Source: Desulfurivibrio sp044068625 (GTDB lineage Bacteria; Desulfobacterota; Desulfobulbia; Desulfobulbales; Desulfurivibrionaceae). Taken from it: 64,000 nt of DNA. The translations under genes and the position numbers were made by a program. The stretch's first letter is position 1; each line of letters opens with the position of its first letter. The stretch covers positions 1 through 64,000 of the forward strand of contig NZ_JBIPKH010000009.1 of the NCBI RefSeq assembly GCF_044068625.1, written 5' to 3'. Below are positions 52,151-60,239 of this stretch, piece by piece. The notes below the pieces were generated by a model that had not been told where the DNA came from, made no database searches, and was given only the letters and a program-made list of their open reading frames with translations.

Positions 52151-53497
52151 TCAGTCAAATCGGTAGATATCCACGGAACTGCCGGCGCCAAGGCCCTGGA
52201 GATGGGCGGCGATCATGATCCAGGCCTCGGCCCGCACCAGGGTGGAGAGGGCGCTGGATTTGCCCAGGACCGGCCTGGCCAGCAGCTCTCCATTGGCCTC
52301 GCCGGGGTCGGCTTCCCCTTCTCGGGGGTCGGAAGAACGGCTCAGGGCCACCGGGACCAGGTCGGTGCGGCCGGCGGCGGAGTTGAGGTTGCGCTGGAGA
52401 ATGGCCCGGCCCACCGGGCGGGGCTGCCAGGCGGGCCGGCCGGCTCCGGCCAGCAGTTCCAGGGTGGGGCGGACAAAGAGGGCGTAGGCCGCCGCCGCCG
52501 AGACGGGATGGCCCGGCAGGCCGAAAACCGGAATGGTTCCATGCCGGGCGATGATCACCGGTTTGCCCGGCTTGATCGTCACCCCATGGACCATGATCCC
52601 GGGAGCGGTAATTTTGTTGAGTACCCGTTCCCCCAGGTCGCCCACCCCCACCGAGGAGCCACCGGAGAAGATCACCAGCCGGCAGGAGGCCAGGGCCTCT
52701 TCCAGCAGTTGCCGGAACTCCTCCTCCCGGTCACCGACAATGCCCAGGGGGCGAGGGATGGCTCCCTGGGCCGCAACCAGGCCGGCGATGGTGGCCGTGT
52801 TGATATCCCGGATCTTGCCCGGTGGTGGGGTTTGCTCCGGAGTCACGATCTCGTCGCCGGTGGAGATGATCCCCACCACCGGCCGCTGGTACACGGGAAT
52901 CCGGGCAAATCCCAGGCCGGCCAGCAGGCCGAGATCACAGGGACGCAGGCGGCTGCCGGCTTTGAAGAGGATTTCGTCTCGCTGAACATCGTCGCCCGGG
53001 GCGATGATGTTGCCCCCCGGTGCCACCGGCTTGACCACCTCCAGCAGGCCGTCGCCGCCGCTGATGGTATGTTCCAGCATCACCACCGCGTCGCAACCCT
53101 GGGGGAGCAGGCCGCCGGTGGAGATGCGGAAACACTCGCCAACCCCGGGGGCGCCCACCGGCAGCTGTCCCATCCGGACCTCGCCGCTGATCTGGAGATA
53201 GGTGGGCAATTGGGCCGAGGCCCCGAAGGTGTCGGCGGCCCGGACCGCGTAGCCGTCCATCACCGATCGGGGATGGTTGGGCAACTGCTCGGGGGCGGCC
53301 AGATCGGCGGCCAGGTAGCGACCCAGGGCCTGGTCGAGTTGGACCTCTTCCCCGGCCGGCGGCGGCTGCCCGCTCAAGGAGTTTTGGAGAATGGCAATGG
53401 TGTCGGCCAGGGAAGTGGCGTCCCGCCGCCCCAGCATATCGCGGATCTTGGGGGAGATCATGGGGTCGGGGTCGCGGGGGCGGCGGGTCTCAGCCAT
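52151..53497 (-). CDS. moeA: molybdopterin molybdenumtransferase MoeA
   Basis: A 448-residue enzyme that inserts molybdate or tungstate into adenylylated molybdopterin. Motifs: NHPRSVMDGYAVRAADTFGA, ISTGDEIVTPEQTPPPGKI, IFSGGSSVGVGDLG, IPVFGLPGHPVSAAAAYALF. Domains I-IV are complete, and the last part includes an extra loop (SSDPREGEADPGE). It overlaps the fdhD end by 8 nt. With the MoeA fusion next to it, the locus has two MoeA paralogues, consistent with supply for the formate dehydrogenase upstream. Confidence 0.94.
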   Translation of the reverse strand: MAETRRPRDPDPMISPKIRDMLGRRDATSLADTIAILQNSLSGQPPPAGEEVQLDQALGRYLAADLAAPEQLPNHPRSVMDGYAVRAADTFGASAQLPTYLQISGEVRMGQLPVGAPGVGECFRISTGGLLPQGCDAVVMLEHTISGGDGLLEVVKPVAPGGNIIAPGDDVQRDEILFKAGSRLRPCDLGLLAGLGFARIPVYQRPVVGIISTGDEIVTPEQTPPPGKIRDINTATIAGLVAAQGAIPRPLGIVGDREEEFRQLLEEALASCRLVIFSGGSSVGVGDLGERVLNKITAPGIMVHGVTIKPGKPVIIARHGTIPVFGLPGHPVSAAAAYALFVRPTLELLAGAGRPAWQPRPVGRAILQRNLNSAAGRTDLVPVALSRSSDPREGEADPGEANGELLARPVLGKSSALSTLVRAEAWIMIAAHLQGLGAGSSVDIYRFD

Positions 53498-54311
53498 CGC
53501 TAGCCTCCGGCGGGGCCGGCTCCACGTCCTCCAGGATCAGGCCCAGGGGGTGGGTGTAGATGTTGAGCCGCCGGCCCCGGGCAAAACCGATCATGGTCAC
53601 CCCATGCTCCTCGGCGTGGGCGATGGACATGCAGGTCGGGGCGGTGCGGGTGATCAAAACCGGAATCCGGTTGCGGATCACCTTGGTCATGATCTCGCCG
53701 GAGATCCGGCCGCTGGAGAGCAGCAGCTTGTCTTCCAGGGGAATGCCGGCCAGAAAGGCCTTGCCGATCAGTTTGTCCACCGCGTTGTGGCGGCCGATAT
53801 CCTCGGCAAAGAGCAGAATCGAGTCGCCGTCGGCCAGGGCGGCGCTGTGGACCCCGCCGGTTTTCATGTAGAGCACCGAGCTGCGGCTGAACTCGCGGAG
53901 CAGATCGTGGATCCGGGCGCTGCTCAACCGCAGGGGGGGGCGACGAACGGCCAGGGAGGTCAGGGTGGCGGAGTTGCTGAAGGTGACTCCCTGGCCGCAG
54001 CCGGAGGTGATGGTCTTGCGGTGGAAAAGGGTGTTCCAGTCGGCGGGAAGGTCCTTGAGGGCCACCTTGACGGCGGCCCGGGCCTCATCAACCTCCACCC
54101 CCAGTAAGGCGTCCCGCTCGCTGAGCATCCCCTCGGAGAGCAGGAAGCCCACGGCCATGGCGTCCAGCTCCGCGGGGCTGCAGAGCAGCGAGACCAGGAC
54201 CTGATCGTTAACCAGCAGGGTAAAGGCGATTTCGGTGGCGATGGTGTCCAGCACCTCCCGTTCCAGGCCATCGCTGATCCTGAGGATCGGGGTCTGATAT
54301 GATGTCTCCAT
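53490..54311 (-). CDS. fdhD: formate dehydrogenase sulfurtransferase FdhD
   Basis: A 273-residue accessory protein that moves sulfur from a cysteine desulfurase to the molybdenum or tungsten ligand of the formate dehydrogenase cofactor. Signatures: VSLLCSPAELDAMAVGFLLS, LYMKTGGVHSAALADGDSI, FAEDIGRHNAVDKLIG, LLLSSGRISGEIMTKV. The catalytic loop here is TSGCGQG, with a single Cys105 instead of the CxxC of E. coli FdhD. Overlaps moeA by 8 nt. Confidence 0.94.
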   Translation of the reverse strand: METSYQTPILRISDGLEREVLDTIATEIAFTLLVNDQVLVSLLCSPAELDAMAVGFLLSEGMLSERDALLGVEVDEARAAVKVALKDLPADWNTLFHRKTITSGCGQGVTFSNSATLTSLAVRRPPLRLSSARIHDLLREFSRSSVLYMKTGGVHSAALADGDSILLFAEDIGRHNAVDKLIGKAFLAGIPLEDKLLLSSGRISGEIMTKVIRNRIPVLITRTAPTCMSIAHAEEHGVTMIGFARGRRLNIYTHPLGLILEDVEPAPPEASDG

Positions 54312-54380
54312 AAAGCTATAGAAGATCCACCGTCGGATGAGCCTGGAAAGGCGTTAAGGCGGCGACGGCTCCGCCGCTGC

Positions 54381-54614
54381 CTAGAAGCAGCCCAGCTGAC
54401 ACTGGGTGATCCGGATATTCAGCTTGTCCACCAGGGCCCCGATCTCCCGGGGGGAGAGCCCCAGTTCACTGGCAATCGCCCTGGCGGCAGAGCATGATAT
54501 CCGGTTTTCCTGGGATTTCACCCTGATTTTTTCCTCCAGCCGCCGATCAGCGTCGGCGGGCAGGGTAATCATGCTGTTATGGGCGCATTTTTTGCTACAG
54601 GCGGCACGTTTCAT
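54381..54614 (-). CDS. small cysteine-containing protein in formate dehydrogenase operon
   Basis: A 77-residue protein: MKRAACSKKCAHNSM, a helical, charged middle (LEEKIRVKSQENRISCSAAR), a helix-turn-helix-like stretch (AIASELGLSPREIGALVDKL) and the end ITQCQLGCF. The LGLSPREIG segment resembles a winged-helix recognition motif, and the two Cys-x3-Cys pairs (KKCA with AACS, QCQLGC) could bind metal. I do not recognise a named family. It lies between fdhE (13 nt) and fdhD on the same strand, so a role in formate dehydrogenase maturation or its regulation is likely but unproven. Confidence 0.8.
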   Translation of the reverse strand: MKRAACSKKCAHNSMITLPADADRRLEEKIRVKSQENRISCSAARAIASELGLSPREIGALVDKLNIRITQCQLGCF

Positions 54615-54627
54615 GGCAATAGTCCTT

Positions 54628-55461
54628 TTAACGGGGCAGATAACCCTGGTTTACGGCCAGCAGATCCAGAAAGAGGGTATTGGCATATTCCAGCAGATGC
54701 CGGTCGGCCAGGCGGGGCACATCCTCGCGCTGGTCAAAGGTTTTGAGATACCCCCGGCACTTGTCGCAGCAGTAGATTTTGTATCCCGGGGAGTGTTCCG
54801 GAATCAGGTAGCTTAAGAGATCGAAGTCCCTGTTGTCGCAGAAACTGCACCCCATCCGCTTGAAAGGCCAGCTCAGGTCGCAGTGGATGCAGAGCAGGTA
54901 GCGCCGGCCATGCTCGCGATCATTGAGCAGGGCAAAGTCCGCTTCCCGGCCGCAGATGGGGCAGCGGCTCCGTTCGTTGGTCACCAGCCCCTGGAGCGCC
55001 CCCCGGTAATGCTGGACTGCCCAACGCCGCCGGGGGGTTGCCGCCCAATGGGCCAGTTGCACCAGAGCATCACCATCCAGCTGGTGGGTCTCGGCCCATT
55101 GCAGCAGCCTCTCCTCCAGATCAGCCATCGACTCCCGCCAGAACTCCGGGGCAAACTCCCCCCGGGCCAGGGCCGCCTTCAAAGCCAGGGCCAGGGGGTC
55201 GGTGGGGGCGTTGGCGGCCAGCACCTGGGAGATTATCAGGAAGTTGGCGGCCAGATCCTCGGGCTCGTGGGGAACAAAGCCCTGTTCCTCCAGGGAGGGA
55301 CTCGCCGGCCGCAACCGGAGAATCGCTTCTCCGGCCGCGGGGTTGCCGGGAAAGGGCAGGGCCTGCAGGTCTTGCAGCCGCCGGCTCACCAGTTCATCCA
55401 GTTGTTGGTAGTAGGAGAGCAGGGCCGGCGGTGTTTCCGGTATTACGTTGTTTGCCGGCAA
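54628..55461 (-). CDS. fdhE: formate dehydrogenase accessory protein FdhE
   Basis: A 277-residue cytoplasmic protein needed for assembly of Tat-exported formate dehydrogenases. The C-terminal half has the FdhE rubredoxin-like metal sites: SRCPICGREADFALL, LCIHCDLSWPFKRMGCSFCD, KIYCCDKCRGYLKTFD. The N-terminal half is helical. It lies 2 nt upstream of the gene for the small Cys protein and 2 nt downstream of fdnI, so it shares the operon. Length is slightly shorter than in E. coli. Confidence 0.94.
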   Translation of the reverse strand: MPANNVIPETPPALLSYYQQLDELVSRRLQDLQALPFPGNPAAGEAILRLRPASPSLEEQGFVPHEPEDLAANFLIISQVLAANAPTDPLALALKAALARGEFAPEFWRESMADLEERLLQWAETHQLDGDALVQLAHWAATPRRRWAVQHYRGALQGLVTNERSRCPICGREADFALLNDREHGRRYLLCIHCDLSWPFKRMGCSFCDNRDFDLLSYLIPEHSPGYKIYCCDKCRGYLKTFDQREDVPRLADRHLLEYANTLFLDLLAVNQGYLPR

Positions 55462-55463
55462 GT

Positions 55464-56123
55464 TCAGGTACTCCTTTTTTCTTTAGGGGCGGCCTTGTAA
55501 ACCTCCTGGTACCACTGGCCGTGGTTCTCCTGCATATACTTCTCCGACACGTCACCGTTGATCATGGCCCGGATCGCCTCGTTGGAGACGGGGTTGAGCA
55601 GGGCCAGGTAGATGTGGCCGATGGCCGAGGCACTGCCGATGGCCATGAACAGGGCGTGCAGGGGATACATGATCGGCGGCGGCGAGGAACTCAGCCACAT
55701 GAAGAGGCCGGTGGTGATCATCACCAGCCCGGAGATGATCTGGATCAGGGAGTTGATCTTCTCCCCCCCGTTATAGAAGCCCTGGGGCGGAATCTTCTTC
55801 TTGACCCCCACAAACTTGGCGGGGAAGGTTTTCAAAAAGGCGGTATCGGCCTCGGTAAAGGTGAAAACCTCGCCCAGCCAGGCGGTTACCTCCCGGGGGC
55901 GCATCAGGATCGGGATAATCACCGCCGTGATCAGGAATACCGCCGCCACCCGGTGGACCACCATCGCCCCTTCCAGACTGCCGAAGAGGGGGATCATCCA
56001 GTCCAAGGCGCTGCCGTAGATCATGTAACCGGTGATGGCCAGGGTAATAAAGCTGAGGGCGTAGAGCCAGTGGCTGACCCGCACCACCGCGCTGAATCGT
56101 CTAACCATTCTGGGCTTACTCAT
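55464..56123 (-). CDS. fdnI: formate dehydrogenase cytochrome b556 subunit
   Basis: A 219-residue membrane subunit of FDH-N/O type that passes electrons from the beta subunit to quinone. Four helices are visible (WLYALSFITLAITGYMIYGS; VVHRVAAVFLITAVIIPILM; IISGLVMITTGLFMWLSSSP; LHALFMAIGSASAIGHIYLA). His residues in the first, second and fourth (RVSHWLYAL, VVHRVAAV, LHALFMA, GHIYLA) can ligate two hemes b. The end AMINGDVSEKYMQENHGQWY is family-typical. Start overlaps the beta-subunit stop by 8 nt. Confidence 0.94.
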   Translation of the reverse strand: MSKPRMVRRFSAVVRVSHWLYALSFITLAITGYMIYGSALDWMIPLFGSLEGAMVVHRVAAVFLITAVIIPILMRPREVTAWLGEVFTFTEADTAFLKTFPAKFVGVKKKIPPQGFYNGGEKINSLIQIISGLVMITTGLFMWLSSSPPPIMYPLHALFMAIGSASAIGHIYLALLNPVSNEAIRAMINGDVSEKYMQENHGQWYQEVYKAAPKEKRST

Positions 56124-56925
56124 CTTTATACCCTCCTTCTTCCAGTTTGGCGCTCTCTTCCAGCTTCATCGCGTTACGCCGGGAAATGATGAAAGCCAGG
56201 CCGGTGGCGGCCAAGCTGGCTCCGAGGATGGCGTTGCCGAAGGGGTGAACCGCCTGTTTCCAGATGCCCAGGGAGGCGGGCAGGCGCGGGTCCTCCGGCA
56301 GGCCATAGTTGGACGGTTTGTCCGGGAGCACATAAATGACCCCCAGGCCGCCCAGTTCGTCGCGCCCGTAGATCCGGGCGTTGGGATAGAGCTTCTTGGC
56401 CTGGGCCAGCCGCTCGTCGGCCAGGTGGGCCATGTCGTCCCAGGTGCCGTAAACGATGGCCCGGGGGACACAGGTTTTGGCGCAGGCCGGCTCCCGTCCG
56501 TTGGTGATCCGGTCGTAACAGAAGGTACACTTGCGCATCTTCTTGGCGGCTTCGTCGATTTTGGGGATGCCGAAGGGGCAGTGGACCGTGCAGTAGCCGC
56601 AGCCGATGCACTTTTCCTCGATATGGCGGATGGTGCCGTTCTCCTCCCGGACCAGAGCCCCGTTGGGACAGGCCTTCAGGCAGCCGGCATCGCCGCAGTG
56701 CATGCAGGTTTTTTTGCGGAAATGCCACTCGAAACCGCTGGCCTTCTTCTCCTCGTAGAACTCGATCATGGTCCAGCGGCCGGGGGAGAGATCGGCGTGG
56801 GACTGGTAGCTGCCGGTGGCGGGGCCGATCTCGCCCGGCAGCTGATTCCAGCGCTTGCAGGAGACCTGGCAGCCCCGGCAGGCGGTACAGCGGGTTATGT
56901 CGATCAGTCGAGCCATTCTGGTCAT
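56116..56925 (-). CDS. fdnH: formate dehydrogenase iron-sulfur beta subunit
   Basis: A 269-residue protein with four [4Fe-4S] ferredoxin-type motifs: CTACRGCQVSCKRW, CMHCGDAGCLKACP, CIGCGYCTVHCPFG and CTFCYDRITNGREPACAKTC. A C-terminal membrane helix (PFGNAILGASLAATGLAFII) anchors it. It wires the periplasmic catalytic subunit to the cytochrome b subunit. ATG 56925 overlaps the fdnG stop by 4 nt and is preceded by AAGGAAGG. Complete. Confidence 0.96.
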   Translation of the reverse strand: MTRMARLIDITRCTACRGCQVSCKRWNQLPGEIGPATGSYQSHADLSPGRWTMIEFYEEKKASGFEWHFRKKTCMHCGDAGCLKACPNGALVREENGTIRHIEEKCIGCGYCTVHCPFGIPKIDEAAKKMRKCTFCYDRITNGREPACAKTCVPRAIVYGTWDDMAHLADERLAQAKKLYPNARIYGRDELGGLGVIYVLPDKPSNYGLPEDPRLPASLGIWKQAVHPFGNAILGASLAATGLAFIISRRNAMKLEESAKLEEGGYKDE

Positions 56926-59921
56926 GATGTCACCTTCCTTACATCCACGAGGAATGCCTTGTATTCAGGAATTGAGGTGTTGGCGTCGCCCACGTGGGGG
57001 GTGAGGTTGTTGGCGATATCGCCGGTCACCAGCCCCTGGTAGCCGAAGTGCCAGGTCATTCCGATCTGGTGGACCGGCTTGCCGTTGATCTGGAAAAGCC
57101 GGGCCCGGGGAGTGACCATGGCCATGGCCCGTACCTGGCCCCGGGCGGAAAAGACCTCGATAATCTCACCGTTTTTGATTCCTCGTTCCTTGGCCAGCTC
57201 CTCGCCCATCTCGACAAAGGCCTCCGGCATCAGTTCCGCCAGCCAGGGCATGTTGCGGCTTAGAGCCCCGGAGTGCCAGTGCTCGCAGACCCGCCAGGTG
57301 GAGCAGATGATCGGGTACTGGCCCACGTCGCCCACCACCTTGCTGCCGGCGGGACCGGCATAGTGGGCGGGGTTATTCTGCCGCTTGTTGAACACGTTGT
57401 GGGTGGGGCTTTCCACCGGCTCGTAGTGCTCGGGCAGCGGCCCGTCATTGAGCCCGCCGATGGCGAACAATCGGGACTCCCGCTCGGTGAGCATGATGAA
57501 AGGTTTCTTGCCCAGGGGAGCGTCCGGGGCCATGGTGGGGACGAAGTCGGGCACATCGTAGCCGGTCCAGCGGTTGCCGTCCCACCAGAGGTATCTGCGC
57601 TCCTCGGACCAGGGCTTGCCGTCGGGGTCGGCGGAGCAGCGGTTGTAGATGATCCGGCGGTTGGCCGGCCAGGCAAAACCCCAACCGGGGTGGGCCCCCC
57701 AGTCGCCGGGATCGTCCAGGACCCGGCTTTGGGTCCGGTTGCCCTGCTCCTCGGTGTACATCCCCGAGTAGATCCAGTTGCCGCAGTCGGTGGTGCCGTC
57801 ATCCTGGAGGGCCCCGAAACCCGGGACCAGCTTGTCGGTGGTCAGGTTGCGGCCGTTGATCTCCCGCATCACCGCGTCGATGAAGGCGGTCTGGCTGGCG
57901 GCGGGATCGGGATAATTCCAGGTCAGGGCCTTGATCGGCAGATCCTTCTCCTGGTTGCTGGAGGCATAGAGAGCCTTGACCCGCTTGACCAGCCGGTCGA
58001 TGATGAACGATTCCTGGCGGACATCGCCGGGGCCGTCCACCGCCTTCCAGCGATATTGGAGCAGCCGGCCGCTGTGGGTGACGGTCCCCTCCTTTTCCAG
58101 GAAGGTGGTCACCGGCAGCAGGAAGACCTCGGTGTCGATCTTGCCGGGATCGGCCCCCGGCCGCTTCCAGAAAGTACTGGTCTCGTTTTCGAAGGGGTCG
58201 AGGCAGACCAGCCATTCCAGGTTCTCCATGGCCTTGCTCTCCAGCCGGGAGTTGGGGCCTGCCACCACCGGATTCTGCCCCCAGACAAAGAGCCCCTTCA
58301 GGTCCTGGCCGGCGTGGAGCTGCTCAAAGAGCTGCATGTGGGAGTAGTTTTTGCCGGCCTGGGCCTTGGGCAGGAAGTCGTAGCGGAAGTCGTTATCCTT
58401 CTGGGCCTCATCGCCGTACCAGGCCTTGAGCAGGCTGGCGATCCACTTGGGCCGGTTGCTCCAGTAGGCGGGAGCGGCCGGGGTGGTGGCGTTGTAGGCG
58501 GTCAGGTTGGGCTGGCCGGTGGTGGGGCAGGGCATGTAGCCGGGCAGCAGGTGGAAGAGGCAGGCCATGTCGGTGGAGCCCTGGACGTTGGAATGCCCCC
58601 GCAGGGCGTTGACCCCGCCGCCGGGCAGCCCCATGTTGCCCAGCAGGGTTTGGATGATGGCCATGCAGCGTACATTCTGGGAGCCGGAGGTGAACTGGGT
58701 CTGGCCCATGGCGTAGAGAATCGAACCCGCCTTGCCGGGCTGGCCGGTGGAGGTGAACAGTTCGTAAACCTCCTCCAGTTTGTCCATGGGGGCCCCACAG
58801 GTTTGGGCCACCGCCTCCAGGTTGTAACGGGAGTAGTGACGCTTCATCAGTTGCAGGACGCAGCGGGGATGCTTAAGGGAGAGATCCTTGCGGACATTGC
58901 CCTCGGCGTCCCGCTCATACTGCCAGTTGCTGCGGTCGGTATAGGCCCGTTTGTCCTCGTCGAAGCCGTCGTAGAGGCCGGTTTCGGGATCGAAGGTGAA
59001 ACCCTCCTTGATCAGGGAGGCGGCGTTGCTGTAGTGGGCGATAAACTCCTGGTGGTAACGCTCTTTTTCCAGGATATAGTTGATCATTCCGCCGTAGAAG
59101 GCGATGTTGGTGCCGCTGCGGATCGGGCAGTAGAGATCGGACCGGGCCGAAGTCCGGGTGAAACGAGGATCGACATGGATAATTTTGGCCCCCCGCTTAT
59201 CGCGGGCCTGCTGCAGCCAGGAAAATGAAACGGGATGGTTTTCAGCGGCATTGCTGCCGCAGATCAGGGCGACATCGGTGTTCTTGAAGTCGACCCAGTG
59301 GTTGGTCATTGCGCCCCTGCCAAACGTGGCCCCCAGACCGGCGACCGTGGAGCTGTGTCATATCCGGGCCTGGTGTTCGATGTAGGTCACCCCCAGGCCC
59401 CGCATAAACTTGGTGATCAGGTAAAGATCTTCGTTGTTGAGAATGGAACTGCCCAGGCTGGCGATGGCCTCGGTGCGATTGACGGTGACATCCCCGGCGG
59501 TGGTCTGGAAGCTCTCGTCCCGGGTTTTCTTGACCAGGTGAGCCATCCGGTTGATCGCCCAGTCCCAGGACTTGACCTCCCATTGGGCGGCGCCGGGGGG
59601 CCGGTAGAGAACGTTGGTCACCCGCTGAGGATTGTCATGGGTTTGCTGAACGGCGGCCCCCTTGGAGCAGTTGGAACCGCGGTTGCTGGGGTTGTCGGGA
59701 TCACCTTCGGTGTGGACCAGTTTGCCGTCCACCACCTGGGCGATCACCCCGCAGCCGCCGGAGCAGAAGCAGCAGACCGAAGGGTATTCCCGAGCGCGGG
59801 CGATCCTGATCTGGGTGGTTGCCGCTTGGGCTTGACTGACATCAAGGCCCAGGCCGCCGGCCACCGCCGCCGTACTCCCGACCCCCGCCAGTTTCAGCAG
59901 GTTTCTCCGTGACAATCTCAT
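56922..59921 (-). CDS. fdnG: formate dehydrogenase catalytic subunit, selenocysteine-containing
   Basis: A 999-residue molybdo- or tungsto-enzyme oxidising formate to CO2 in the periplasm. A Tat signal (MRLSRRNLLKLAGVGSTAAV) is followed by a [4Fe-4S] motif (CCFCSGGCGV ... GSNCSKGAAV). At codon 188 (59358-59360) an in-frame UGA sits in ARI-U-HSSTVAGLGATFGRG, exactly where E. coli FdnG has Sec196. The frame then continues through NHWVDFKNTDVALICGSNAA to a normal C terminus at 56922. A SECIS-like hairpin lies downstream of the UGA. Gene callers that read UGA as stop will split it into 59358-59921 and 56922-59309. It is the first gene of the operon and lies behind a sigma-54 promoter. Mo versus W and Fdn versus Fdo naming cannot be decided from sequence. 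Confidence 0.96.
59328..59346 (-). promoter_or_regulatory. bacterial SECIS-like hairpin
   Basis: On the coding strand, 11 nt after the UGA, GGTCGCC (59346-59340) faces GGGGGCC (59334-59328) across the loop GGTCT (59339-59335). Pairing has one G-G mismatch and one T-G wobble. The GGUCU loop and the 11-nt spacing equal those of the E. coli fdhF SECIS read by SelB. Confidence 0.85.
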
Positions 59922-60239
59922 AGGTTCCGGCCTCCTTGTAAGATGTGATGATCACTCATCGGTGGAATTATGAATCGTGGTTCTCTCTCCCCAAACTCAT
60001 CAGGCGCACTGGCCCGAAACCTTAAGGTTACGGCGTGCAATGATCGCGTATGGGGTGCAATAATTGCGCCACAGAGGCGGCTACCGGAGCATTGAGTCGT
60101 GTTTACATAAAGTTAACCCCGGGCTTTGGCTGGCGATTGCTCGTCGTTGACCGAAAATATTGTATAAATATGGCGCAAGCTGTATGGTTTTGAGACAGTT
60201 TAGCCATTGAGCCGGAAAGGCCACAGTCATGGAGGCGCG
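59922..60239. other. divergent regulatory region fdnG / response regulator
   Basis: 318 bp between divergent genes. It contains the sigma-54 promoter (60056-60071), a pair of 14-bp direct repeats 20 bp apart (60035-60048 and 60055-60068, 12 of 14 identical, GTGCAATGATCGCG and GTGCAATAATTGCG), an AT-rich stretch around 60153-60171 that probably holds the promoter of the response regulator, and a weak dyad AAGCTGT-N11-ACAGTTT (60177-60201) that might be an enhancer site. Confidence 0.6.
60056..60071 (-). promoter_or_regulatory. sigma-54 promoter of the fdn operon
   Basis: On the minus strand the 16 bases read TGGCGCAATTATTGCA, matching TGGCAC-N5-TTGCA with one deviation (G for A). GG and GC are 10 bp apart as required. 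Transcription would start near 60045, about 124 nt before the fdnG ATG. A sigma-54-dependent response regulator is encoded divergently. Confidence 0.8.

Noticed and set aside
49939..52218. 759-codon plus-strand open frame antisense to the MoeA-fusion and ABC genes
   Set aside because: It lies opposite genes with clear family motifs; its Gly/Gln/Asp/His-rich composition is that of a high-GC antisense frame.
57273..59228. 651-codon plus-strand frame antisense to fdnG
   Set aside because: fdnG on the other strand is unmistakable; the frame has no recognisable motif.
56922..59921. fdnG as a pseudogene or two genes because of the UGA
   Set aside because: The UGA is at the known Sec site, is followed by a SECIS-like hairpin, and the frame is intact on both sides.
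60147..60168. TTGACC and TATAAA as a sigma-70 promoter for the response regulator
   Set aside because: Only 10 nt separate the two hexamers; the AT-rich region may still hold the promoter but this pair does not fit.
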